Of a stretch of 64,000 bases of DNA, positions 21,109-33,100 are shown in pieces; within the stretch, counting starts at the first letter, position 1; the number at the start of each line of letters is the position of its first letter. The stretch is taken from contig CM040452.1 of NCBI GenBank assembly GCA_022749755.1, positions 23,016,773-23,080,772 on the forward strand, read 5' to 3'. The notes below the pieces were generated by a model. It saw nothing but the letters and a program-made list of their open reading frames with translations. It had not been told where the DNA came from and did no database searches. This stretch comes from Azadirachta indica. Lineage: Eukaryota; Streptophyta; Magnoliopsida; Sapindales; Meliaceae. The position numbers and the translations under genes were made by a program.

Positions 21109-22051
21109 GGAGAATTTTCACATACCTTCCCTGAGGTTTATTTAATTCATATATATAGAGAAGGTATGACGTAATTCATAGATGTTTCCCCTCTGATTTA
21201 ACGAAAACTTACTTTTCTGTTTAGTCCAAGGGCACAATAAAGCCATTTTCACTAGACAGGTCTACTGCTACACTCAACCATGCCAGTATTTTCCCATCTC
21301 TCTCTTTCTATTGAAATGAAAGTCTAAACCTTGTAATCCTGCCACCATAAATCACTCTCCGTTGCCATCCTCCACCACCCAAGCTCACCTCAAAATAAAA
21401 AAAGAAGATGAGGAAGACGACGATGAAGGAAATTTTGAGGGAGGATTTGGTTTTGATGATGATGCGATCATGCGATTATACAGTAGCAAAGTTGCATGTT
21501 GACGTTGTTGGATGATAGCGGGATTTCGTTTTTGTTGCTAAATATGGCTCTGAGAAATGACTGGTTGGAAGAGGATAAGAAGTTTGATGAGGTGTTTCAT
21601 TGTATTATCCACATAATTGTTAATATTTAATTTATTAATTTTTATTTTACGACAATGTTGCTGATGGAGATTGAGATAAAACATCCTTAAGGGTTTGGGG
21701 AAATAATGCTAATTTCATTGTTTGGTTGAAGAATGACAGATTCTTATAATTATTTATTTTTCATAATAATATTTTAATTTGGGATTTATTTGTTTGAGAT
21801 TTATCTTGCCTTTTAGGATTTATGTCTTTTTATGTATTTTTTATTTTTTAGTTATTAAAAAGAAGATATATTTTGAGATTTATCTTATTTTGAACAACTA
21901 GGGTAAAATTGACTTTTTATTCAAAAGTGAAAGTTAACAAATGGAAAGCGAATTTCCATTAGATTAGAGGGAAGATATCTGTAAGTTATGTCATACCTTT
22001 CCTCTCTGTAACAATTTATTAAAACTCAGAGGAGGTATGTGAAAATTTCCC
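21109..22051. mobile_element. MULE-like non-autonomous DNA element (943 bp)
   Basis: Terminal inverted repeats of about 100 bp: the left end reads GGAGAATTTTCACATACC and the right end, reversed, GGGAAATTTTCACATACC. Both continue through GGTATGA and a TCTGATTT/TCTAATCT block. It is flanked by AATTTGAAAA (21099-21108) and AATTTGAGAA (22052-22061), a 10-bp duplication with one mismatch, as expected for Mutator-like elements (9-11 bp). The interior holds a CACCACC stretch and an acidic GAAGATGAGGAAGACGACG stretch that could derive from a gene, but no transposase frame. Confidence 0.75.
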
Positions 22052-22061
22052 AATTTGAGAA

Positions 22062-23037
22062 AGACAGATAGTCTACCAAAATAATAAAAAATAATGAGCA
22101 ATTATGTAAATAAGAAAAAGTAATTCGTTTTCATGGGTGTGATGATGTAAATAAATAAAGGGTGAGTCTATTTGTATGCCAATGATCTAATTTTATTACA
22201 AAAATACCAATGATATAATTTTCAATTAAGGACAATTAATTTAAATAAATAAAATAATTTTACTAATAACACTTATTTAGAAAATAACTCCTACTTTAAT
22301 TTCTAAAATATTTTATTTTTTACATTTAAAAAAAAATACTCAAATTGAAATTTTAAAATATCAATAGGGAATCAACATATATCTTCTCTAAGGTTTGAAA
22401 AAATCACACATAGATGTAGGGCTTGAAAGAAGCTACACATATACCTTTCCTAGATTCTTAGTTAATTATGGTTGACTGTTAATTGACCTTTGAACTTATG
22501 GGTATTTTGGTAAAATAAGAATTTGGTTTTAAATATATGATAATTGTTACTTCTTTTACGCATAAAATCCTTTTTAATCTCAAAGATTTTGTCTATAATA
22601 GTTATTTAAGAAAAATAAATAATAAATTTTTAAAATTTAATAGCATATAATATATTTATGTAAATGCATTAAATAAATAAATAATATTATTATTTTATAG
22701 CACATTGATAATATGAATATTTATTAATATATTATAAATTTATTCATTTTTATTTTCATTAATATTTATTTTTATTATTTTATTATATTTTAAATATATA
22801 TGCATAATTCAAAACAATTCAAATATTTAACAAATAAAATTTAAAATATTATAAAAGATTTAGATAAATAGTCAAAATCTTGGAAAAATTTGGATAAATA
22901 ATTCTTGATTTAATATTCAAAATTTTTTTAATTTTTTAATTTCTCATTTTGTCTTCTCAAGTAAAGTTAAAATTTGAGGGTATTTTAGTCTTTTTGTCAA
23001 AAGTGGATGGTCAACTAGTAGTCAAGTAGAGGTAACT
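22062..23037. other. A+T-rich intergenic DNA before element H
   Basis: No gene seen. Fragments such as CACATATACCTTTCC near 22430 and GGTATTTTAGTC near 22978 look like debris of inverted-repeat elements. TAACT at 23033-23037 is the left target duplication of H. Confidence 0.5.
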
Positions 23038-24674
23038 TGTAATACCCTGGGTTCTTGCTTTAATTAGAATACACGTGCTAAATATGTTTACTTTATATTA
23101 TGACATAATAGTTTAGAACTTATAAGATAAATATGTTTGTTTTTATTTTTATTTTTATCTTTCAAAAAGTTTTATTAGGGTGAATATGTTGAGAAATATA
23201 AGTTTTGTTATGAGTGAAAAGTATAAAAAGAGAAGTTGAAGGGTTTGATCGAAATTAAGAGGTTAAGTGTTTTAATTTAAAAGAAAGGGGTTGGGTACAT
23301 GCAAGAATAATGTGTTGGTAAGTGTTAAAATAAAATAATAATAATTAAATAAAAAAAAATTGATTCAAGCGGTGCATATATAAATTTCGTTTTTCTTTCT
23401 TTCTTTTCAATTGGAAAACAGAAAAGAAGGAAAGAAACGAAGAAGGGGCAGAAGATAGGTTTGGCCTCAAATTTATGAATTTCGATCATCGATTTTTAAT
23501 TCAAAGATTAGTATGTTATTTTATTTAATTGTAGAAAATTAAACTGTTAGTATATGGATATGTATTTATATATGTATGTATAAATATTTATTTTTTTAAA
23601 TGATCAAGTTAGACTGTTGTTTATTATTATTGAATCATTATTTACTATTATTGTTAAATTAATATTAGGAGGTGATTTGAACGAGATAGAAAAGTCAATA
23701 GAGTAATAGAATTATGACACGTTTGTCATGTAGGTATTTATATGCATTTGGTAGATTTTAATTTTGAAAACTGAAAAGTAGAGTGTTTAGTTACAGTTAA
23801 TGTTTGATAAATGCGTATAAAATTTTTGAAGTACCACGTGTTGATCCAATTACTTGTTTTTTGAATCGGATTTAAACAGTAATTTTCATATGAACGCTAA
23901 GTTTTTAAATATAGAAAAAAAATTGTATCAACGCGTGTTGAATTTTTATAAATGTGTGATTTGTATGGACATGTTGTGAATGTATTTGATTAAAAAAAAA
24001 TGTGATGGCCATGGTCGTTGTTGTGATGTGGCACCAGTGTTTTGGGGCGACGGTTTTTTAGGAATAATACCCCTAAAGTACGTATGGCCAGTTTTTGGGG
24101 CGGCAATCTTTCGAAATAATGCCCGTAAAATACGCAAGCACAAAATTTATGGAAATTTTTTTTCTACGATGGAATTAATGTGTTTTATGTTGTTTGTATA
24201 AATATTGAAATTAAAATTTTGGTTTGATATCTTACTACACTTTTTGTTTGGAATTAAGAAGTTTTTTGTGTTCAAATTTGTTTATCAAAAATTTTAAAAC
24301 TGCTGTTGTATATAAATATCTACTGAGCATTAGCCCACCCCTACTTTTCAGGTGTAGGCAATGTTGAAGATTTGTAAATAAAAGGTAAAGGATAATCCAA
24401 GATCAGGACCTTACTATCTTTGAAATTATGTGTAATATTAGGAGAAAAATTTTACAACATATAGTATTGATGTAATTTTCATGTTCGCATCTGGATTTTA
24501 GAAGTTGTGGAACTGATCATCTTTTGTGTGAATCAATGAGATGAAAAAGTGAGTATTTAATTTTGTTGGAGATGTTTAGTGTGAAATTATAAAAATTTGT
24601 AGGATTACTTATTTGGCGTATACTATATTATAACAGAAATTCTGTCAAAATTTCTTAGAATTAGGGATGTTACA
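23038..24674 (+). mobile_element. Element H: 5' LTR (1637 bp)
   Basis: TGTAATACCCTGGG to AGGGATGTTACA. A TATA-like GCATATATAAAT lies near 23377, followed by a T/C-rich tract, a plausible promoter and transcript start. At about 24032-24140 there is an imperfect GC-rich tandem doublet (CCAG, TTTTGGGGCG, AATAATRCCC, TACG in each unit) that stands out from the A+T-rich background and is also present in the 3' LTR and in G. Confidence 0.9.
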
Positions 24675-24818
24675 AAAGTTGGTATCAAAATTTAGGATTA
24701 AGATTCTGTAGACATCTTTTATGACGATGGGAAAGTTTTAGAGACATTTTAGCCTATCGTTACTTGTACTTTATTATTATATATAAACTTTTAATTGTAA
24801 TATATTTGGTCTTGCAGT
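24675..24818 (+). other. Element H: primer-binding site
   Basis: TGGTATCAAAA at 24680-24690, six bases after the LTR, matches the initiator-Met tRNA site TGGTATCAGAG at all but one position. A short untranslated leader follows to the extra ORF. Confidence 0.8.
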
Positions 24819-25291
24819 ATGGGAAGGACCAAGTACGACAAGTGGACTTATGTAAATAGGAATGAGCAGTGTGCTCTAGGTGGCATTCTCGTGAAGGACT
24901 TGCGAAGAATGTACACTAATAGGATGAGAGAGAAATTCGTAGGGACTATTATGCGTTATTCAGATACTGATCTAGGTCCACATACTCGTAAAGATGTAAG
25001 GAATGAGACGTTAATGAGTTTAAAGGTTTACGATAAGGGAGTGAATCAGAATAAACTCGTGATATGATGTTTATACTATACTAGAAGATTCTAAATACTT
25101 ATAGGACTGAAAGGCACTGGATGAAGAAATTAAAAGAAAGTTTAGTAGGTAAGGCAAGTTTTAAGGGTGAGGAAAGCACAACGGGTGAGACTAATGAGAA
25201 GTAATCAATAACGCTGTATCCTTTTCCTGTTAGGATGGAGAAACCTTTTGAGCCTGTTATTATCAAAGACACTTATGCAAAGTGGTGGTGA
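24819..25291 (+). pseudogene. Element H: extra ORF between primer site and gag
   Basis: Begins MGRTKYDKWTYVNRNEQCAL and is open for 82 codons to TGA at 25065. It continues in other frames as L-Y-Y-T-R-R-F, R-H-W-M-K-K-L-K-E-S-L-V-G, E-E-S-T-T-G-E-T-N-E-K, and ends P-F-E-P-V-I-I-K-D-T-Y-A-K-W-W at TGA 25289-25291. It matches the G product along its full length of about 155 residues, with breaks at different places in the two copies. No known domain recognised. Downstream, GGTG|GTGAGA near 25288 and TATTTCAG at 25516-25523 could be splice signals joining it to gag. That is inference. Confidence 0.6.
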
Positions 25292-25524
25292 GATGTAGGG
25301 AAGACAAACTAAATAACAATTAACCTTTTGTATATATGTAGTGTTTTTGTATATAACTATATAGGGTAACTTAAGTTTGTTATCCTTTGTTGGTTTTATT
25401 TTAAAGAGTTATAAACTTATATGATCAATGTATAAATGACTTTTGTTTTACTTGTATTATTGAGACTTACTCATTTTGTGCTGCTTTACTTTGACTGTTG
25501 TGATATAAAATCTATTATTTCAGT
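25292..25524 (+). other. Element H: conserved intron-like stretch before gag
   Basis: T-rich non-coding sequence ending CTATTATTTCAG next to the gag ATG. It is conserved in G (17408-17158). A candidate donor GTGAGA lies at its left edge. It could be an intron or simply untranslated leader. Confidence 0.45.
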
Positions 25525-26627
25525 ATGTCTGATAATAGATAAATAGAGGTATCATCTTCACAAAGCGAGGAAGAGTTTGGTGAGTTTCGCCAAACGATGA
25601 GAGAATTTGTTACTGCTCTTCACAGAATTACCAGTAATTCTCAAAATCAGGGTAATGGTAATGGAGGTCAAAATATGTTAGCATTGAGTAAATTCAAAAA
25701 ACTCAATCCTCCAACCTTTAGTGGAAAGTCTAGCCCATTAATTGTCGAGGAGTGGGTAGAGCAAATTAACCGGATCCTGGATGCTATGCAAGCACCCAAA
25801 GAGATTTGAGTTAAACTTACAACATTTCAATTGATTGAACAAGTAAATCATTGATAGAATACTGTTAAGATTACAAAACCGGAGGAAGAGTGGACATGGG
25901 ATATTTTCAAAGAAGCCTTCATAGGTAAATATTTTCCTTAGGTATTTTGTGATGCCATGCTTAATAAATTTATTCATCTAACTCAGGGAAATATGTCAGT
26001 GGCACAATATGAGCCAAAGTTTGAAGCACTAAGCCAATTTGCTACTTCAATGATTTCGAGGGAAAAATATATGATTAAGCAGTTTGTGAAAGGTTTAAGG
26101 CCATCACTTCAACATGAACTTGTAGTGTTGAACCTTTAAAACTTTTTAGAAATGGTTGAACAAGCTTTAATGATAGAACAAGATGAGGAAGAGATCAAGT
26201 AAATAGTTGAATCGAAGAAGATAAGTTCTTACCAGAAGCTTCCTAAATGGGGGGAAAAGAAACAGATGAAAAGTTAGTCCCCAATTCATGATAACCGGGG
26301 TTCCCGCAGGATGTTAGGTGTGTGTTTCGAGTGTGGGCAACAGAGGCATCATCGAAATATATGTCTGTGCTTAAGGCAAACACAAGGCCAAACAACCAGA
26401 TCTATTTAAGGAAGCACCTAAGATGACCAGAGGTCCCATATACCTTTAAATGTATGTTTTGAATGTGGAGAACGTGGCCATTATCGAAACTAGTGTCCAT
26501 GTCTGATACAGACATCGAGTCAAATGCCTAGCTCACAGCCAAGGAATGCTCAATCAATAGCACAACAAAGTCAGCAAGGTAGACAACCACAATAAAGAAA
26601 TTATGAGAAGTCACCTCAGAGGTCCCA
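25525..26627 (+). pseudogene. Element H: gag
   Basis: Start ATG 25525 (M-S-D-N-R, then a stop). The frame resumes as E-E-E-F-G-E-F-R-Q-T-M-R-E-F-V. The capsid region has L-S-K-F-K-K-L-N-P-P-T-F-S-G, W-V-E-Q-I-N-R-I-L-D, F-K-E-A-F-I-G-K-Y-F-P, V-A-Q-Y-E-P-K-F-E-A-L-S-Q-F-A and K-G-L-R-P-S-L-Q-H-E-L. Two zinc knuckles follow: the first, near 26320-26363, is complete (C-F-E-C-G-Q-Q-R-H-H-R-N-I-C); the second, near 26458-26506, has a stop before its last Cys. Further stops lie at 25807, 25850 and 26138. Confidence 0.85.
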
Positions 26628-27150
26628 AGTGTCACAAGGGCGAGGAAGACCCAAAGTTCAGGGTAGGGCTTACGCTATCACTCAGAAGGTGGATCTACCA
26701 GATCATGCTGTAGTAGAAGGTATTTTTCTTTTATTCAATACTTGGGCTAGAATATTATTCGATTCTAGTGCTACGCATTCCTTTATTTCAGCAGAACTTG
26801 TATCTTTTTTGGGTATAGAGACTGAACTTTTAGAACATGAGTTATTTGTTGAAACGTCTGTTGGAGGTAGAATAAATTTGGATAGGATGTGTAATAATTG
26901 TAAAATTGATGTGGGTGATAAAAATGGTGTATTATGATGTGTTATTAAGTATAGATTAGTTGTCATTTTTCTATGCCATTATAGATTACCAAAGAAAAAG
27001 GGTAACTATTTATCTTTCCAATGATGAAAGATTTCATATTGTTGGGAGTAAGAGGGCCAAGCATCATTGTACCTATATTGGGTATAATGAACAAAAAGAT
27101 TATTTAGGATGGGTGGCAAATGTGATGAGTTATGATACTAGTGATTCAGT
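26628..27150 (+). pseudogene. Element H: protease
   Basis: Frame 26629-26937: A-R-I-L-F-D-S-S-A-T-H-S-F-I-S holds the catalytic Asp, but the family D-S-G is D-S-S. Then L-G-I-E-T-E-L-L, V-G-G-R-I-N-L-D-R-M-C. The flap-side I-L-G-M-D-W-L region near 26925-26960 is frameshifted. A second frame, 26960-27376, carries on with D-Y-Q-R-K-R-V-T-I, the linker to RT. It would process the polyprotein. Inactive here. Confidence 0.8.
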
Positions 27151-28051
27151 AATTCTAACTATTCCAGTAATTGATGAGTTTCAAGATGTATTTCTTGAAA
27201 ATTTACCCGGATTACCCTCTAAGAGAGAAATAGATTTCACTATTGAAACATATACTTGTACCTCACCAATTTTAGTAGCCTCGCATAGGATGGCACCAGT
27301 TGAACTACAAGAGTTAAAGATTCAGTTGAAAGAATTATTAGATAAGGGGTTTATTCGACCTAGTAGTTCTCCTTGAGGAATGCCAGTTTTATTTGCCAAA
27401 AAGAAGAATGGGAGTTTAAGGTTGTATGTAGACTACAGATAATTGAACCGAGTGATAGTGAAGAACAAATGTCCTTTACCTAGAATTGATGACTTGTATA
27501 ATCAACTGCGTGGTTCTAAATACTTCTCAAAGATCGACCTTCGATCAGGTTACCACTAGTTGAGGGTTAAAGATGAAAATATCCCAAAGACGACTTTTTG
27601 TACTAGATATGGGCATTTTGAGTTCGTAGTAATGCCTTTTGGTTTAACTAATGCTCTTGTGGCATTTATGGATCAGATGTATAGAATTTTTCACCCTTAT
27701 CTTGATCAGTTTGTGGTAGTGTTTGTTGACAATATTTAATATATTCAAAGTCAAAGGAGGAGCATGAGCAACACTTGCGCATTACTTTACAAGTGTTGAG
27801 GGAACACCATTTATATGCAAAACGGAGTAAATGTGAGTTCTGGATGACTAAAGTTAAATTTTTTGGACATGTGGTGTCAAATAAGGGGTATTTCTATGGA
27901 CCCTGCTAAGGTAGAGGCAGTGCTTAGCTGGAATAAGCCGAAAAATGTATCAGAAATTAGAAGTTTCTTAGGTCTAGCAAGATATTACCGTAGATTTGTG
28001 AAAGATTTTTCTCGAATAGCAGCACCTTTGATTCAATTAACTAGAAAATAG
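27151..28051 (+). pseudogene. Element H: reverse transcriptase
   Basis: Pre-RT V-I-D-E-F-Q-D-V-F and L-P-G-L-P-S-K-R-E-I-D-F, then [36 protein letters not shown] and P-F-G-L-T-N-A. The catalytic box reads V-F-V-D-N-I where the family has F-I-D-D-I, so the second catalytic Asp is Asn. After a frameshift come F-L-G and Y-Y-R-R-F-V-K-D-F-S-R-I-A-A-P-L. Stops lie at 27374, 27440, 27557, 27737 and 28049. Confidence 0.88.
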
Positions 28052-28500
28052 GTAAAATTTGAGTGGAACGATGAATTTGAGCAAGCCTTTATAAAGTTGA
28101 AAAATCATTTGACCTTAGCCACAGTTTTAATTATTCCTGAGCGGGGTGTAGGATACACAGTTTATTGTAATGCTTCACGTGTGAGTCTTAGTTGTGTTTT
28201 GATCCAGTCAAGGAGAGTGGTAGCATATAGTTCACGCCAACTTAAGACCCATGAGCATAACTATCCTACACATGACTTAGAAGTTGCTGCCATTGTATTT
28301 GCATTAAAGATATGGAGACATTATTTGTACGGTGAGAAGTTTGAAGTATTCTCATATTATAAAAGTCTTTGATATCTTTCTACTCAAAAGGATCTTAACT
28401 TGAGGCAAATAAGATGGATGGAATACCTATAAGATTATGATTTCACCTTACATTGTTATCTTAGTAAGGCTAATATGGTAGCAGATGCCTTGAGTAGGAA
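28052..28500 (+). pseudogene. Element H: RNase H
   Basis: Frame 28097-28372: V-Y-C-N-A-S holds an Asn where the first catalytic Asp (C-D-A-S) is expected. Then [22 protein letters not shown] (catalytic Glu-like position kept) and W-R-H-Y-L-Y-G. A stop at 28370 precedes the rest. V-A-D-A-L-S-R-K marks the end at about 28476-28500. Confidence 0.82.
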
Positions 28501-29950
28501 ATCTCAGGGCACGTTGGCAAGATTTTCCTGTCTAAGGTGGAAATTATGTAATGATTTAGATAATTTTGATTTGAGGATTAATGAATCAGAAAGCTGCCCC
28601 TTCTTGTTCAATCTAATAGCCCAACCTACCATCTTTCAGAAGATGATTACTGCTCAGCAAAGTGATCCTGAAGCTAATTTAGTACAAGCCAAGTTAGAGA
28701 ATGGTGAGGTAATTGAGCGGTGGTTTATAGATTCGTTGGGGTATTTTAAGGTTTGCTGGTAGACTTTTCATACCATCAGATGAGTCTCTTAGAAAAGATG
28801 TGCTTAGTGAGGCTCATAAGTCCAAATTTACTATATACCGTGGTGGTACGAAGATGTACCAAGACTTGTGCAGATGTTTTTGGTGGAAGGGGATGAATTG
28901 AGATGTGGGGGAATTCGTGACTAAGTGTTTGACATGCCAACATGTGAAAGTAGAACATAAAAAACTAGCAGGGTTACTCCAACCTCTTCCAGTAGCAGAA
29001 TAGAAATAAGAGCATAGAACTATGGATTTTGTAAGAAAGCTAGCCAAAACTCGAAAGAACCATGAAAGTGTATGGGTAATTGTGGACAGATTAACGAATT
29101 CTGCTCACTTTCTACCTGTCAAATCTACTGATCCTTTAGAATATTTAAGTAGATTGTATGTCCAGGAGATAGTCAGACTACACGATGTGCCCTAATCAAT
29201 TGTATCCGATAAAGATACAAGATTTACCTCGCAATTTTAGAGAAGTTTGCAGAAAGCTATGGGCACTCAGTTGAATTTTAGTACAGTTTATCATCCTCAG
29301 ACAAATAGATAATCCAAGAGAGTTATCGAAGTGTTAGAGGATATGCTTAGATCTTGTGCTTTAGATTTTCAAGGCTCTTGGGTTGAGCATTTATCTTTAA
29401 TTGAATTTTCTTAGAACAATAGCTACCAAACTAGTCTTGGAATGGCTCCTTTTAAGGCATTATATGGTAGACCTTATTGATCTCCTATTTGTTGGGCAGA
29501 AGTTGGTGAGGCATTAATAGTAGGACCTAAATTGATAAGAGAAACCACTGAGAAAGTAAAGATGATTAGGCAACGACTTCTTACAGCTCAAAGTCGTCAG
29601 AAGAGTTACGTAGATCATACACGGAGACCATTAGAATTTGAAGTGGGTAATCATGTTTTCTTAAAGGTTAAACCTCATACCAAAATAGCTAGGTTCGAGA
29701 AAAGTGGAAAGCTTGCTTCAAGGTTTATTAGTCCCTTTGAGATTTTAGAACGAATTGGTCAAGTATCTTATAGATTACCTTTGCCTTCCCAGCTGTTACA
29801 AATCCACGATCTTTTTCATGTCTCAATGCTTAAGAAGTACCAGTTAGATCCTTCACATGTCTTGAAATGGAAAGATCTTACATTGAACGAGGATGTCTCC
29901 TATGAAGAGAAGCCTGTTTAAATCCTTGATCATAAAGAACAAGTTATTTG
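28501..29950 (+). pseudogene. Element H: integrase
   Basis: The zinc domain near 28815-28950 keeps C-L-T-C-Q-H-V-K but one His is lost. In the core, T-M-D-F-V (first Asp), W-V-I-V-D-R-L-T, then S-D-K-D-T-R-F (second Asp). The region of the catalytic Glu reads S-K-R-V-I-E-V-L-E-D-M-L after a stop, where the family has S-E-R-V-I, so the Glu is Lys. The C-terminal part 29532-29921 is open for 129 codons with Q-K-S-Y-V-D-H-T-R-R-P-L-E-F, G-N-H-V-F-L-K-V and I-H-D-L-F-H-V-S-M-L-K-K-Y (the GPF/Y-type module). Confidence 0.85.
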
Positions 29951-30106
29951 CAAAAAGATCATCTGATTGGTGAAGGTTTTGTGGTAGCATCATAGGATGG
30001 AGGAAGCTACATGGGAACTTGAGGATCGGATGCGATCCCAATACCCCGAGTTATTTCGGTTGGATATATAAATTTCGAGGGCGAAAATTTTTTTAGGTGA
30101 GAAGGT
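29951..30106 (+). pseudogene. Element H: chromodomain-like end and 3' untranslated part
   Basis: After a frameshift the sequence reads L-V-K-V-L-W, H-H-R-M-E-E-A-T-W-E-L-E-D-R-M-R-S-Q-Y-P-E-L-F. This matches the end of the degenerate chromodomain of Tekay/Del elements, thought to steer integration to heterochromatin. GAGGGCGAAAATTTTTTTAG and GGTGAGAAGG precede the 3' LTR; the latter is the likely polypurine tract. Confidence 0.75.
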
Positions 30107-33100
30107 TGTAATACCCTGGGTTCTTGCTTTAATTAGAATACACGTGCTAAGTATGTTTACTTTATATGATGACATAATACTTTTGAACTTATAAGATAGA
30201 TATGTTTATTTTTATTTTTATTTTTATCTTTCAAAAGGTTTTATTAAGGTGAATATGTTTTGATTTCAAAGGAATAAAATTATTAAGTAATATAAGTTTT
30301 GTTGTGGGTTAAAAGTATAAAAAAAGAAGTTGAAGGGTTTGATCGAAATTAAGAGGTCAAGTGTTTTAATTTAAAGGAAAGGGGTTGGTTACGTGCATGA
30401 ATAATGTGTTGGCAATTACTAAAATAAAATAATAATAATTAAATGAAAATTAATTCAAGCGGTGCATATAAAAATTTTGTTTTTCTTTCTTTCTTTTCAA
30501 TTGGAAAAAAGAAAGAAAGAAAAGAAACGAAGAAGGGCCAGAAGACAGGTTTAGCCTTAAATTTATAAATTTCAATCATCGATTTTTAATTTAAAGATTA
30601 GTATGTTATTTTATTTAATTGTCGAAAATTAAACTGTTAGTATATGGATATGTATTTATATATGTATGTATAAATATTTTATTTTTTAAAATAATCAAGT
30701 TAGACTGTTGTTTATTATTATTGAATCATTATTTACTATTATTGTTAAATTGATACTAGGAGGTAATTCGAAGGAGATAGAAAAGTCGATAGAGTAATAA
30801 AATTGTGACACGTTTGTCAGGTAGGTGTTTATATACTTTTGGTAGATTTTAATTTCGAAAACTGAAAAGTAGGGTGTTTAATTACAGTTAATGTTTGATA
30901 AATGCATATAAAATTTCTGAAGTACCACGTGTTGATCCAATTACTTATTTTTCGAATCGGATTTAAACAGTAATTTTCATATGAACATTAAGTTTTTAAA
31001 TACAGAAAGAAAATTGTATCAACGCGTGTTGAATTTTTTAAAATGTGTGATTTGTATGGAAATATTGTGAATGTATTTGATAAAAAAAAAATGTGATAGT
31101 CATGGTCATTGTTGTGATGTGGCACTAGTGTTTAGGTCGACGGTCTTTGGAAATAATGTCCCTGAAGTACGTATGGCCAGTTATAGAGCGGCGGTTCTTC
31201 GCAATAATGCCTGTAAAATACGTAAGCGCAAAATTTATGAAAATTTTTTTTTATGATGGAATTAATGTGTTTTATGCTGTTTGTATAAATATTGAAATTA
31301 AAATTTTGGTTTGATATCTTACTACACTTTTTGTTTGGAATTAAGAAGTCTTTTGTGTTCAAATTTGTTTATCTTAAATTTTAAAGCTAACTTTGTGTAT
31401 AAATATCTACTAGGCATTAGCTCACTGATAAATGTTTAAAAGTGTAAGTTTATCAAGAAAAATATTATGATTCACACTTAATAATGTTCTTCTATTCCCC
31501 AATAATGAAGCATTTTCCTTTATATTGAATTGTGAAACATGAATTGGACTAAATAGTTGGTTTTGCGCAGGTTTAGTATAATGAGCGTATCTTTCAATCC
31601 AAATTATCAATTGATACGATTCTTAGGCTGAACAAATATAAACTCATCATTTCACAACTTTGTAAGCTAAAGGTTGGACCAGTTCGAGCAATTAATGGGA
31701 CAAAATTGGGATTCAACAGAACTCAAGTGCATCTTTGAACCAACCCAACATGCTTCTGTATTTGGGCCGTATCTCCCTAAATATGTAACGAAAAATTATA
31801 TGGTTAAGTGATCTAAAAAGCTGAGAAAGGGATCTAAATTGTTTATGTTTTATACTTTCTCAAATTTTAACTGGTCGGTTACCAAAAATATCTATCATTC
31901 TAGAAGGGCGGTGGAGAAATGCGACTTGAACATTTCTGCCTATTTTCAACACCACTTACGGTCTAAAATAGAAATAAGAGCGAGATATGGACCATTAGAA
32001 AGATGAGTCATCCACCTACAACTTTGAAGAAGGATGGTTTACGAAATTCGGTGGTTTTCATGGTCAAAGATATGTTGGAAGTTGGTAGAGCGTGATTAAT
32101 TAGAAATTGACCAAATTATGTTCACACATGTGGAATGTCTTTTGTTTTACCTATATAAAGGAAGACGTGGAAGTGAGGAAGGGATCAGTTTTGTTTCCAT
32201 TTTTATTTTCTTGTTGTAATTTGAACTTCAATTAAATGATATATTTCTAATTTCGTAATTAGGGCTAAGGGTGAACTTTTGATGATTTTATAGTTTTGTT
32301 ATTTGATCCTTTATTTTGTTCTTCATTGTTAATCTTTTTATTAATTGAGTACTATATTTTGCAAGTGATTTTGAATTGTTAGAAACCTTGATTCATTGTT
32401 AACAAATGGTACATTGAATGCTTGGATATTTTCTACATATCAAGAGTAAGGCAACTTATAGTTTTTCACCATCAACTAAAAGGTAAGTCTTTTGATTTCT
32501 TTGTGCTTAAATGTTTTGTTTTCATCATCCAATTAAGATCACTTCTTTTGATTCTTAATTGTGTTTTTCTTTAAAAAAAAAGGATCAAGAATAAGTTCTA
32601 TACAAATCATTAAAATGGATTCCTAATGCCCTAATATATAATAATATTGAATTTAAATTTGACAATAAGTAAATTCACTTCATTTCTTATAATATTGGAA
32701 TATTTGGACTTGTAATATTTAGACATTTGGATTTGTGGACTTAATATAACATATTCCATGTGGACCGACACTCGGACTTCCGAACTTTATTACTTGAGAC
32801 AACCTATACTTGAAAGTTACAACCTTTAAGTTGTAGCACTCACCCCTACTTTTCAGGTTTAAACAATGCTGAATTTGTAAATAGAAGCAAAGGATACTCC
32901 AAGATCAGGACCTAACTACCTTTAAAATTATATGTAATATTAGGAGAAAAATTTTACAACATGTAGTGTGGATGTAATTTTCATGTTCATATTTAGATTT
33001 TAGAAATTGTGGAACTGATCATCTTTTGTGTGAATCAATGAGATGAAAGAGTTGGTATTTAATTTTGTCGGACATGTTTAGTGTGAAATTATAAAAATTT

